DNA of 64,000 nt from contig JABDMU010000031.1 of NCBI GenBank assembly GCA_013001285.1, positions 1 to 64,000 on the forward strand, in the 5' to 3' direction. Shown here piece after piece: positions 8,029 through 16,125 of this stretch. Position 1 is the first letter of the stretch, and the number at the start of each line of letters is the position of its first letter. The translations under genes were made by a program, and so were the position numbers. The stretch comes from Flavobacteriaceae bacterium. Lineage in GTDB: Bacteria > Bacteroidota > Bacteroidia > Flavobacteriales > Flavobacteriaceae. The notes beneath the pieces were generated by a model. It was not told the origin of the DNA. It saw nothing but the letters and a program-made list of their open reading frames with translations, and searched no databases.

Positions 8029-10437
8029 TTAGTTTCTTAAAGGTTTACCAGTTTTTAACATGTGTTGAATGCGTTCTAAAGTTTTGCGTTCGGTACATAA
8101 ACTAAGGAAAGCTTCTCTTTCCAGGTCTAGTAGGTACTGCTCGGAAACCAAGGTAGGTTCTGAGAGATCACCACCAGCCATGACATAGGCAAGTTTATTC
8201 GCTATTTTATGATCATGTGCACTGATATAGTTGCTGTCTTCCATAGCGTCTGTTCCAACTAAGAACATGCCTAGAGCTTGTTTTCCTAGGACTTTAATAT
8301 CCTTTCGCTTAACTGGCTTAGTATAGCCCTGTTCTGCCATAAGCTTCGCATGTGACTTCGCTATTCCAATTTGTCTGTCTTTATTGACAACCACGATATC
8401 TTTACCTTTTTGTAGTACACCAAGATCAAAGGCTTCGTATGCAGATGTCGCTACTTTGGCCATTCCAATAGTTAAGAAATATTCTTGTAGAACATTCAAT
8501 TCAATATCATTTTTCTTAAAAGTATCTGCCGCTCTCAATGCCATTTCTTTAGAACCGCCACCACCAGGTATAACGCCAACACCAAATTCAACTAATCCGA
8601 TATAAGTTTCGGCTGCTGCAACAACCTTGTCAGCATGCATTGATAATTCACAACCACCACCTAAAGTCATACCGTGAGGTGCTGATACCGTAGGAATTGA
8701 TGAATAGCGCATACGCATCATACTATCTTGAAAATATTTGATAGCCATATTGAGTTCGTCATATTCTTGCTCAACAGCCATCATAAAGATCATTCCTATG
8801 TTGGCACCAACCGAGAAATTCGCAGCTTGGTTACCTACAACTAAACCGTCAAAATCCTTTTCCGCAATATCGATGGCTTTATTAAGTCCTGTTAAGACAT
8901 CGCCGCCGATTGTGTTCATTTTAGATTGAAACTCGACATTAAGGATGCCATCGCCAAGATCTTCAACAACAACGCCAGAATTTTTGTAAACCTCATTCGA
9001 TTTTCTAATGTTATCTAGGATAATAAAGGCATCTTGACCTGGTATTTTTTCCTGAGATTTCTTTGGAATGTCATAAGCGTATGTAGATCCGTCCTTTACC
9101 GAGTAAAAACCAGAACTCCCACTTGATAACATCTCGCTCACCCAGGTTGCTGGTGCTAAACCTTCGGCTTTCATCATTTTTATTCCCTCTTCAACACCTA
9201 TTGCATCCCAAATTTGGAAAGGTCCGTGTTCCCAGCCAAAACCGGCCTTCATGGCATCATCTATTTTATAAAGCTCGTCGGTAATTTCAGGAATACGATG
9301 AGACACATAAGCAAATAAAGAAGAAAGGGTTTTTCTATAAAATTCACCAGCTTTATCTTTTCCAGCAACAAGCACTTTAAATCGGTCGGCTACCTTATCG
9401 ATGGTTTTGGTCAATTCAAGAGTTGCAAACTTGGCTTTTTGAGCTGAACGATATTCAAGCGTATTTAGATCTAGTGATAGGATCTCTTTTTTGCCATCGC
9501 TTGACACGTTTTTCTTATAAAATCCTTGACCCGTCTTACTTCCCAGCCATTTATTTTCAACCATGGTATTAATAAAGTCTGGTAATTTGAAGAGTTCAAG
9601 ACGTTCATCATCCTTACAATTCTCTGCAATGCCATTAGCGACATGAACAAGTGTGTCTAATCCAACAACATCAACAGTTCTGAAGGTTGCAGACTTAGGT
9701 CTTCCTATTACTGGGCCTGATAGTTTATCGACCTCTTCAATGGTAAGATCCATTTCTTTCACTGCATGAAAAAGACTCATGATACTGAAGATCCCGATGC
9801 GGTTACCAATAAAGGCAGGTGTATCTTTTGCCACAACTGAGGTTTTTCCTAAGAACTTCTCGCCATAAATATTAAGAAATTCCAGTACTTCTTTTGAGGT
9901 TTTAGGTCCTGGAATAATCTCGAACAGTTTTAAATAGCGCGCAGGATTAAAAAAGTGGGTGCCGCAAAAATGCTTCTGAAAGTCTTCACTTCGGCCTTCA
10001 CTCATGAATTTGATTGGAATACCTGACGTATTTGACGTGATCAAGGTTCCGGGAGTTCGGTGCTTTTCTAAATTCTCGAAAACCATTTTCTTAATATCGA
10101 GTCGTTCAACAACAACTTCAATGATCCAGTCTACATCTTTCACTTTTGAAATATCATCCTCGAGGTTGCCAGTAGAAATTCGACTGGCAAATTTTTGATG
10201 GTAAATAGGCGAGGGTTTTGATTTTAAAGCTGCATTAAGAGAGTCATTGACCAATCGGTTTCTAACTACCTTATCTTCTAAGCTAAGTCCCTTAGCTTTT
10301 TCCTTGTCATTAAGTTCTCGTGGCACGATATCCAGTAAGAGGACATCTACACCAATATTAGCAAAATGGCAAGCAATACCGCTTCCCATGATCCCAGAAC
10401 CAATGACGGCTATTTTGTTTATTCTACGTTTACTCAT
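8029..10437 (-). CDS. fadN: 3-hydroxyacyl-CoA dehydrogenase / enoyl-CoA hydratase fusion
   Basis: Bifunctional beta-oxidation enzyme of 802 aa. The order is dehydrogenase first, hydratase second, as in Bacillus FadN and opposite to E. coli FadB. NAD-binding loop 'GSGIMGSG' at 13-20; hydroxyacyl-CoA dehydrogenase signature 'HFFNPARYLKLFEIIPGPKT'; second dehydrogenase C-domain around 390-450. The crotonase domain occupies about 490-690, with 'GMTLGGGCELSMHAD' and 'GLVEFGVGVIPGGGG', so both general acid/base Glu positions are kept. It starts 2 nt after the MarR stop and is followed 3 nt later by fadA. Confidence 0.93.
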   Translation of the reverse strand: MSKRRINKIAVIGSGIMGSGIACHFANIGVDVLLLDIVPRELNDKEKAKGLSLEDKVVRNRLVNDSLNAALKSKPSPIYHQKFASRISTGNLEDDISKVKDVDWIIEVVVERLDIKKMVFENLEKHRTPGTLITSNTSGIPIKFMSEGRSEDFQKHFCGTHFFNPARYLKLFEIIPGPKTSKEVLEFLNIYGEKFLGKTSVVAKDTPAFIGNRIGIFSIMSLFHAVKEMDLTIEEVDKLSGPVIGRPKSATFRTVDVVGLDTLVHVANGIAENCKDDERLELFKLPDFINTMVENKWLGSKTGQGFYKKNVSSDGKKEILSLDLNTLEYRSAQKAKFATLELTKTIDKVADRFKVLVAGKDKAGEFYRKTLSSLFAYVSHRIPEITDELYKIDDAMKAGFGWEHGPFQIWDAIGVEEGIKMMKAEGLAPATWVSEMLSSGSSGFYSVKDGSTYAYDIPKKSQEKIPGQDAFIILDNIRKSNEVYKNSGVVVEDLGDGILNVEFQSKMNTIGGDVLTGLNKAIDIAEKDFDGLVVGNQAANFSVGANIGMIFMMAVEQEYDELNMAIKYFQDSMMRMRYSSIPTVSAPHGMTLGGGCELSMHADKVVAAAETYIGLVEFGVGVIPGGGGSKEMALRAADTFKKNDIELNVLQEYFLTIGMAKVATSAYEAFDLGVLQKGKDIVVVNKDRQIGIAKSHAKLMAEQGYTKPVKRKDIKVLGKQALGMFLVGTDAMEDSNYISAHDHKIANKLAYVMAGGDLSEPTLVSEQYLLDLEREAFLSLCTERKTLERIQHMLKTGKPLRN

Positions 10438-10439
10438 TA

Positions 10440-10895
10440 TTATTTATTAATGCGTTCCTTTTGGTTGTATATTTTTTTATTTGAGATAAGCTCATTGATA
10501 ACTTCTGCTACTTCATAAAAATGTTCTAATTGTTCTTCAGAAACCTCTTTACGAACAGTTTCATTAAATCGAAGCACGCGCTCACGTGAATATTCTCTTT
10601 TTTCACGTCCAAATGGCGTGAGATGAATCAGAACACCTCTTCCATCGTCAGGGTTTGGTTTTCGTTCAATCAATCCGCGTTCTTCCATGCTCTTAAGAAT
10701 TCGTGAAAGACTGGTTGCTTCCATTCCCATTTTAGGTCCTAAAGAAGTAGATGGTGTTCCATTATCTTTATCAATATTTAGAAGTGCAAAGCCAGTAGCC
10801 ATTGTACTCTCAAATTTTGAGGCTTCTTCATTATACATTTTTTGTACAGCGAGCCATGTAGTTCGGAGCACGTAATCTATGGTTTTATCTTTCAT
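10440..10895 (-). CDS. MarR-family transcriptional regulator of the fad operon
   Basis: 151 aa, typical for MarR. The winged helix-turn-helix is at about 55-110: 'TSLGPKMGMEATSLSRILKSMEERGLIERKPNPDDGRGVLIHLT', where the Asp-Gly-Arg in the wing is the MarR hallmark. It is first in the operon, 2 nt ahead of fadN. A perfect 12+12 bp inverted repeat sits 29 nt upstream of its start codon, touching the -7 promoter element. I infer autoregulation and repression of beta-oxidation, relieved by an acyl-CoA or fatty acid ligand; the ligand is not visible in the sequence. Confidence 0.9.
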   Translation of the reverse strand: MKDKTIDYVLRTTWLAVQKMYNEEASKFESTMATGFALLNIDKDNGTPSTSLGPKMGMEATSLSRILKSMEERGLIERKPNPDDGRGVLIHLTPFGREKREYSRERVLRFNETVRKEVSEEQLEHFYEVAEVINELISNKKIYNQKERINK

Positions 10896-10911
10896 ACCTA
10901 ATTATAGATCT

Positions 10912-10919
10912 CAAAGATA
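10912..10919 (-). promoter_or_regulatory. -7 promoter element of the MarR-fad operon
   Basis: On the minus strand this reads TATCTTTG, an exact match to the Bacteroidota -7 consensus TAnnTTTG, 17 nt upstream of the MarR start codon. No TTG is present at 17-23 nt spacing, so the -33 element is weak or absent. Confidence 0.65.
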
Positions 10920-10923
10920 CAAA

Positions 10924-10949
10924 AATTTATTATGCGTGCATAATAAATT
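10924..10949. promoter_or_regulatory. Palindromic operator, probably bound by the adjacent MarR protein
   Basis: Perfect inverted repeat AATTTATTATGC - GT - GCATAATAAATT, 12 bp per arm with a 2-nt centre. It lies 4 bp upstream of the -7 element, between where -33 and -7 contacts would fall, so a bound dimer would block RNA polymerase. Its position before a marR gene makes the MarR protein the likely ligand. Confidence 0.75.
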
Positions 10950-10998
10950 ATCAAAATTCCGTTAAGCTATTATTGAAAAAATGGAAGGGATGATGTTT

Positions 10999-12774
10999 TT
11001 AAGAAGTATAGATCTTATTATAAAGCTCTTTATAGATCTGTTTGATGATGTCACGCTTCATTTTCATAGTTGGGGTGAGATGTCCGCTATCAATACTCCA
11101 GACCTCAGGAGTGAGTTCGAAGCGTTTGATCTGTTCCCATTTCCCAAATTTCTCATTACAATCATTTACTTCACGCTGAATACGTTTTATGATAATTTCG
11201 GAAGAAGCGATCTCTGCATCTGTAGTGCCCACTTTTTTCTCTTTGCGTTCAATCCAATCTCTGATAAACTCAAAATTTGGTTGAATAATAGCTGCAGGCA
11301 TTTTCTCACCTTCACCAACAACCATAACCTGTTCAATGAAACGAGATTGTTTCAATTGGTTTTCGAGAAGTGTTGGGATGACATATTTTCCGCCGGAAGT
11401 TTTGAACATTTCTTTTTTTCGTCCGGTGATCTTTAAAAATCCATCAGCGTCGATCTCTCCTTTATCACCTGTATGAAAGTATTCGCCAGTCATGACGCTT
11501 TTGGTTTTTTCTTCATCTTTGAAATAACCCAACATGACGTTTGGTCCTTTGATAAGGATCTCACCATCTTCGGCAATTTTAACTTCAACATTATCGATTA
11601 CTCGACCTACAGTTCCAATTTTAAAACCACCATTACGCTGATCATTTACTGAAGTCACAGGTGACGTTTCTGTAAGTCCGTAGCCTTCCATAATCGGCAT
11701 TTCTGCAGCAGCGAATACACGCGCTAAACGTGCTTGTAAAGGTGCACTGCCAGAAACCATAAGTTCAAGATTACCGCCAAGACCAGCTTTCCATTTACTA
11801 AAAATGAGTTTTCTTGCAAGTCCTAACTTTTTCTCGTACCACCATCCGTTTGCACCATATGGTTCATACTTCAAACCTAGTTTAATAGCCCAATAGAACA
11901 GTATTTTCTTGATTCCTGAGAGGTCTGCGCCTTTAGCATAGATCTTGTCATATACTTTTTCATATAATCTTGGTACAGCGGTCATGACATGCGGCTGAAC
12001 CTCCTTTAGATTATCACTGATGGTTTCTATAGATTCAGCAAAATGTATCTCTACACCACAATACTGATATAAATATAGGATCATGCGCTCGAAAACATGA
12101 CATACTGGAAGAAAACTCAATGCTTTTGCTTTGCCATAATTTAGTGGTACCCGCTTTTCACTATCGATCACATTGGAAACCAAATTATGATGAGACAGCA
12201 TCACCCCTTTAGGCTTTCCAGTTGTTCCAGAAGTATAAATAAGTGTAGCAAGATCTGATGGTTTAACCTGGGACTTACGTTGTTCAACGTCATTCTGATT
12301 GGATTCGTCTTCACCTAATTTTAAAACGTCTTTCCAACTTTTTTCACCTTGAATATCTTCAAAAGTATAGATGTTTTTAAGCTGAGTATTTTGCTTTATG
12401 GCATTCAACTTTTCTAGAATTCCAGTATCTGAAACAAAACAATATGTAGATTCTGAATGATTAAGAATATACTCATAGTCTTCCTTGCATATGGTTGGAT
12501 ATATTGGCACATTTTGGGCACCAATTTGTAGGATGCCGATATCGACTACATTCCATTCAGTTCTATTCGTTGTAGAAATAACAGCAACTTTATCACCAGG
12601 TTGAACACCCAGTCTGAGAAGTCCGCGACTTATCGCATTCGCCTTATTAATGTAGGTTTTTGTCGAAATTGATTTCCATTCTCCATTATATTTGGTCGTA
12701 AATGCCTTATCAAGATTATATTTTTCAAGTTGATAATAGGGGAAGTCAAAAATTCGAGTAATAGCTACAGGCAT
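10999..12774 (-). CDS. fadD: Long-chain fatty acid-CoA ligase (AMP-dependent synthetase)
   Basis: Activates fatty acids to acyl-CoA with ATP, feeding the beta-oxidation operon downstream. The P-loop-like motif 'YTSGTTGKPKGVMLSH', the 'MEGYGLTETSP' core, 'YFHTGDKGEID' and 'LKITGRKKEMFKTSGGKYV' are all present. The reading frame is open to a TTG at 12798; I chose the ATG at 12774, giving 591 aa beginning 'MPVAITRIF', because this is the usual N-terminus of bacterial long-chain synthetases. It lies upstream of the MarR promoter on the same strand, with 103 nt between them and no obvious terminator, so read-through into the fad operon is possible. Confidence 0.9.
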   Translation of the reverse strand: MPVAITRIFDFPYYQLEKYNLDKAFTTKYNGEWKSISTKTYINKANAISRGLLRLGVQPGDKVAVISTTNRTEWNVVDIGILQIGAQNVPIYPTICKEDYEYILNHSESTYCFVSDTGILEKLNAIKQNTQLKNIYTFEDIQGEKSWKDVLKLGEDESNQNDVEQRKSQVKPSDLATLIYTSGTTGKPKGVMLSHHNLVSNVIDSEKRVPLNYGKAKALSFLPVCHVFERMILYLYQYCGVEIHFAESIETISDNLKEVQPHVMTAVPRLYEKVYDKIYAKGADLSGIKKILFYWAIKLGLKYEPYGANGWWYEKKLGLARKLIFSKWKAGLGGNLELMVSGSAPLQARLARVFAAAEMPIMEGYGLTETSPVTSVNDQRNGGFKIGTVGRVIDNVEVKIAEDGEILIKGPNVMLGYFKDEEKTKSVMTGEYFHTGDKGEIDADGFLKITGRKKEMFKTSGGKYVIPTLLENQLKQSRFIEQVMVVGEGEKMPAAIIQPNFEFIRDWIERKEKKVGTTDAEIASSEIIIKRIQREVNDCNEKFGKWEQIKRFELTPEVWSIDSGHLTPTMKMKRDIIKQIYKELYNKIYTS

Positions 12775-12861
12775 TTCATTGTTTTTAGGATTCTGCAAAT
12801 TATAAAATAAAACAGCATAAACAAACTAAGCCAATTCGTGAAATAGATTCTAGAGGCAACT

Positions 12862-15237
12862 TTATTGTTTTATGATCTTAAATGTTCGAGATTTTCCAGC
12901 CGATTTAATGTTCAATAGGTACATGCCGCTAGCATATTTTGAGTAATCTAATTGCATGGAACCTTGCACAAGTGACCGATTTAAAATCAATTGCCCTTGG
13001 ATATTTCGAATTTCGATATCGTAATCCTGAAGGGAACTTTGAATGTTCAAAATATTTTCAGTTGGATTTGGAAAGATCTTGAAGTTATTGATAATAAAGT
13101 CTTCAATACCGAGATTGTTTTCAAGGATATTGATCTTTAGGTCATCGAAATAAAAACCGTCTTCTTCCACAACTCCATCAGATACAATTCTAAATCGGAT
13201 TAAAATGGATTGGTCAATATAATCACTGAGCTCAATAGTTTCTAATACCCAATCATTTTGTACACCATCATAAACAGGTTCGTTGTTTGCGCCATTCTGA
13301 TTAGGGACACCGGTGTTGGTATACTTTCCACATTGGGGTATCCAACTGGAGCCATTATTAGTAGAAACTTCAATTTGGACATAATCAAAATTGTTTTCTA
13401 TATTCCATTTGGCCTGGAAGGTGAGGTTAGCATCAATTAAACCGGTCAGGTCAATAGCATTTAACAAAGTAATGGCACTGTTTTCATTACTTGAATAATT
13501 GGAATTAGGAGAATCGGTAATTGAGGTTGAGGCTGACACAAAATCTTCAGATGTTGTAAACCACCCGGAAGTCGACCAATTTGAAGTGTCATTACCAAGG
13601 TCATCTAAGGCAATTGTTGGTTGACCAAATACTTTTGATACCATAACAGATTTATCGAAAACACCGTTATTGATGATCAGTTCATATTCAATTTGCTCAC
13701 CAGTGCTGATGTTATTATTTAAATTAATGGTAATCGCGCTAGATATTTCTTCGGCATAATTAAGGTTATTATGAGTATTTGGAGCACCAACAGACACGAT
13801 ATTGGTTGAAATAGGATTGACACTAACCGTAAAATTTGCTGGATCTGCTAACCCTAATCTTTTAATAGTATATGCTGCCGAAGCCGTGGTTGATGTGATG
13901 AAGGTTGGTGTATTATCATTAAGCGTTGCAAAATTGTTAACCATATTAGCCGCAGTTAAATTTAAATACATCATGTCTTTACATAGATTTTCAATTTGAT
14001 TTGAAGCCGGCCAAAAGCTGTTGCCAACTTCAGTAGTCATAGCAAATATCTTAGAATGAGTTCCAACCGTTCCATACATAAAATCATCACTATCTCCAGA
14101 AAATGGAAAATCACGTAAGGCATTATAGCCATTTCTTGAAACGAGTTCACCAGTTAAACTTTGATATAGCGCTTCATCAGGAGTAGCTACATCAGCATAG
14201 CCAAAAGGAAAATAAAGTAATTGGCCGAAACTGTGATTATTTAAAGCAATGACAAAATTATGTTGTTCTACGAACCATTTTACAGCTTGGTTTTCAATTT
14301 CAGAAAAGGGAGCATTACCACGATAGATTTCAGAGTTGGTATTGCCAGATGAACCAGGACCTCCCCATGATCCGTTATTGGCATCGCCATTGATGTGATA
14401 ATTATAATTTCTGTTATTATCAACCCCATGGCCGTTGTATCTATTCTTTCTCCAAAAGCCACCACCATTGGGATCGATTTTCTCGTTGTAGAGATAACCG
14501 TCGGGATTAACCACTGGAATAAAATAAAGTTCAGTATTATCTACAATACTTTGAACCTCTGGATCTGTGGCGTAATTCTCCAATAAATACCACATATAAA
14601 AGACAAGTTGAGATAAAGTTGACGGTTCACGAGCATGGTGAATTGAAGTATATAATATTTGAGCTTCTCCTTCGGCATTACTATTTGGATTGTCACTGAT
14701 TTTCACCCATTTTATACCGTTACCACCAATAGGAGGTGAGGTAGAATTATCAGCTTGTCCCTCGGTTAAAAACGTGCTGATGTTAGCCTTTGTTGTGATT
14801 AGATTTGGATACAGACTGGCCATTTCATCCAATTCATCTAAAAGCTCTTGATAGGTCAAATAACCGCCCATTGTTCCCAATTGGAAATTTGACGGTGTAT
14901 TGTAGGTTTCATTACCAGTTAAACAGGAAGGATTTCGAGTTGAACCAAGTGGATGTCTATTTTCTTCAAGAAATTTTGCCTTAAGATCGTAAATAAGGAT
15001 CTCTACAGAATAACCAGCAGTTCTAGCACGTTCTAGCTCAGATTGCGAAAATTCAGAAATGATAAAATGTCCTGGTTTATGAACACCATGATCAATAGGA
15101 ATATCTAATTCACTTAATTGAATAAGGTCTGATATCCCGGTGTAACTAATTTTAGCTCGTTGATATAGTTCCTGAATTTCCTGAGCAAATGAAAAATAAC
15201 ATAGTAAAATAAAAAGTAGAGTAAGTATCTTTTTCAT
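12862..15237 (-). CDS. Secreted M14 zinc carboxypeptidase with T9SS sorting domain
   Basis: Extracellular metallocarboxypeptidase. The frame is open to a TTG at 15243; the ATG at 15237 gives 'MKKILTLLFILLCYFSFAQ', a clean signal peptide, and 791 aa. M14 domain about 125-430: zinc motif 'HHAREPS' (HxxE), 'NPDGYLYNE', 'RKNRYNGHGVDNNRNY', third ligand His in 'LNNHSFG', catalytic Glu in 'TTEVGNSF'. A jelly-roll/MAM-like region follows (about 560-705, 'DYVQIEVSTNNGSSW', 'DGFYFDDLKI'). The final 75 residues are a type A sorting domain ending 'SRTFKIIKQ'. Probably degrades external peptides for nutrition. Confidence 0.93.
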   Translation of the reverse strand: MKKILTLLFILLCYFSFAQEIQELYQRAKISYTGISDLIQLSELDIPIDHGVHKPGHFIISEFSQSELERARTAGYSVEILIYDLKAKFLEENRHPLGSTRNPSCLTGNETYNTPSNFQLGTMGGYLTYQELLDELDEMASLYPNLITTKANISTFLTEGQADNSTSPPIGGNGIKWVKISDNPNSNAEGEAQILYTSIHHAREPSTLSQLVFYMWYLLENYATDPEVQSIVDNTELYFIPVVNPDGYLYNEKIDPNGGGFWRKNRYNGHGVDNNRNYNYHINGDANNGSWGGPGSSGNTNSEIYRGNAPFSEIENQAVKWFVEQHNFVIALNNHSFGQLLYFPFGYADVATPDEALYQSLTGELVSRNGYNALRDFPFSGDSDDFMYGTVGTHSKIFAMTTEVGNSFWPASNQIENLCKDMMYLNLTAANMVNNFATLNDNTPTFITSTTASAAYTIKRLGLADPANFTVSVNPISTNIVSVGAPNTHNNLNYAEEISSAITINLNNNISTGEQIEYELIINNGVFDKSVMVSKVFGQPTIALDDLGNDTSNWSTSGWFTTSEDFVSASTSITDSPNSNYSSNENSAITLLNAIDLTGLIDANLTFQAKWNIENNFDYVQIEVSTNNGSSWIPQCGKYTNTGVPNQNGANNEPVYDGVQNDWVLETIELSDYIDQSILIRFRIVSDGVVEEDGFYFDDLKINILENNLGIEDFIINNFKIFPNPTENILNIQSSLQDYDIEIRNIQGQLILNRSLVQGSMQLDYSKYASGMYLLNIKSAGKSRTFKIIKQ

Positions 15238-15304
15238 CAACAAAATTTTGATGTTAAAGATAACAATTTTCTTGCGTTCTAATGCGAATGATCCTTTAGC
15301 GCTC

Positions 15305-16039
15305 TTAGTTCCTGTTGTCTAATAAGAACTTAGCAAATCCTTTACCGTTAATATCTGAATATTTCGAATCGATATTTTTCTCTACCGTCATATTGTCAAT
15401 ATTGAAATCGCCATTGACTTCAACATATTTTATATCCAGAGTATCTTCAAAAGTTGCATTATTAAAGGAAACACCCTCTTTGAATTTCGTATACTTAAAT
15501 ATCGCCAATTCTTCAAAGTTAGTATCTGCAAAGCTTACATTTTCGTCAAAAGTAGCATACTTAAAGGTTGTTTTACCATGAAATTTTGAGCCTTTAAAAT
15601 TGGCTGATTGTTCAAAATCTGAATATTTAAACATGGCGTTTTCTTTGAACGTACATCCTTTAAATGTGACATCATTTTCAAAATGTGCGATAAAGGTATA
15701 CTCGCTTTCTTCATCATGATAATAGGCATATACATTATTTTCGAAAACACAATTTACAAATGAGATTTTCACTTCTATTTGTTCTTCAACTGCATTGCTT
15801 CCTCCATTTTTGTACCATCGTTTTTTGGCTGGAAGTTCAGATATTTTTTCATTCATGAAGGTCATATCAAGATCTCCAATAATGGTAACATTCTCATAGG
15901 AAATGGATTTTCCAGATTTGATATCTTGAGCGATATCTGAAGCGTTTACGGTTTTTTGGGCAATACTATGCGTTGTGAACAGGAACGTGATTAAAAGAGC
16001 GAATACTCCCGATCGTCTGACAAATGGGTTGGTTTTCAT
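15305..16039 (-). CDS. Exported pentapeptide-repeat-like protein
   Basis: 244 aa with a signal peptide of about 27 residues ('FALLITFLFTTHSIAQ'). From about residue 85 there is a regular series of 'F.n..F' blocks: 'CVFENNVYAYY', 'DVTFKGCTFKENAMFKYSDFEQSANFKGSKFHGKT', 'NVSFADTNFEELAIFKYTKF'. These are spaced as in pentapeptide beta-helices, with phenylalanine at the inward positions. No catalytic residues are visible. A periplasmic right-handed beta-helix is inferred; function unknown. It stands alone between the M14 peptidase and purL. Confidence 0.75.
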   Translation of the reverse strand: MKTNPFVRRSGVFALLITFLFTTHSIAQKTVNASDIAQDIKSGKSISYENVTIIGDLDMTFMNEKISELPAKKRWYKNGGSNAVEEQIEVKISFVNCVFENNVYAYYHDEESEYTFIAHFENDVTFKGCTFKENAMFKYSDFEQSANFKGSKFHGKTTFKYATFDENVSFADTNFEELAIFKYTKFKEGVSFNNATFEDTLDIKYVEVNGDFNIDNMTVEKNIDSKYSDINGKGFAKFLLDNRN

Positions 16040-16125
16040 AATGGTCGTTTTTTTTAGTGTGATTATATAAAAGACAAGCTAAATTTGGGAATGTTACAGT
16101 TAAACTGAAATATAATTATAATCTT

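Noticed and set aside
10981-11436. Plus-strand open frame of 151 aa opposite fadD
   Set aside because: It is antisense to the well-conserved fadD C-terminus, has low-complexity Phe/Leu composition and no recognisable motif; shadow of a real gene.
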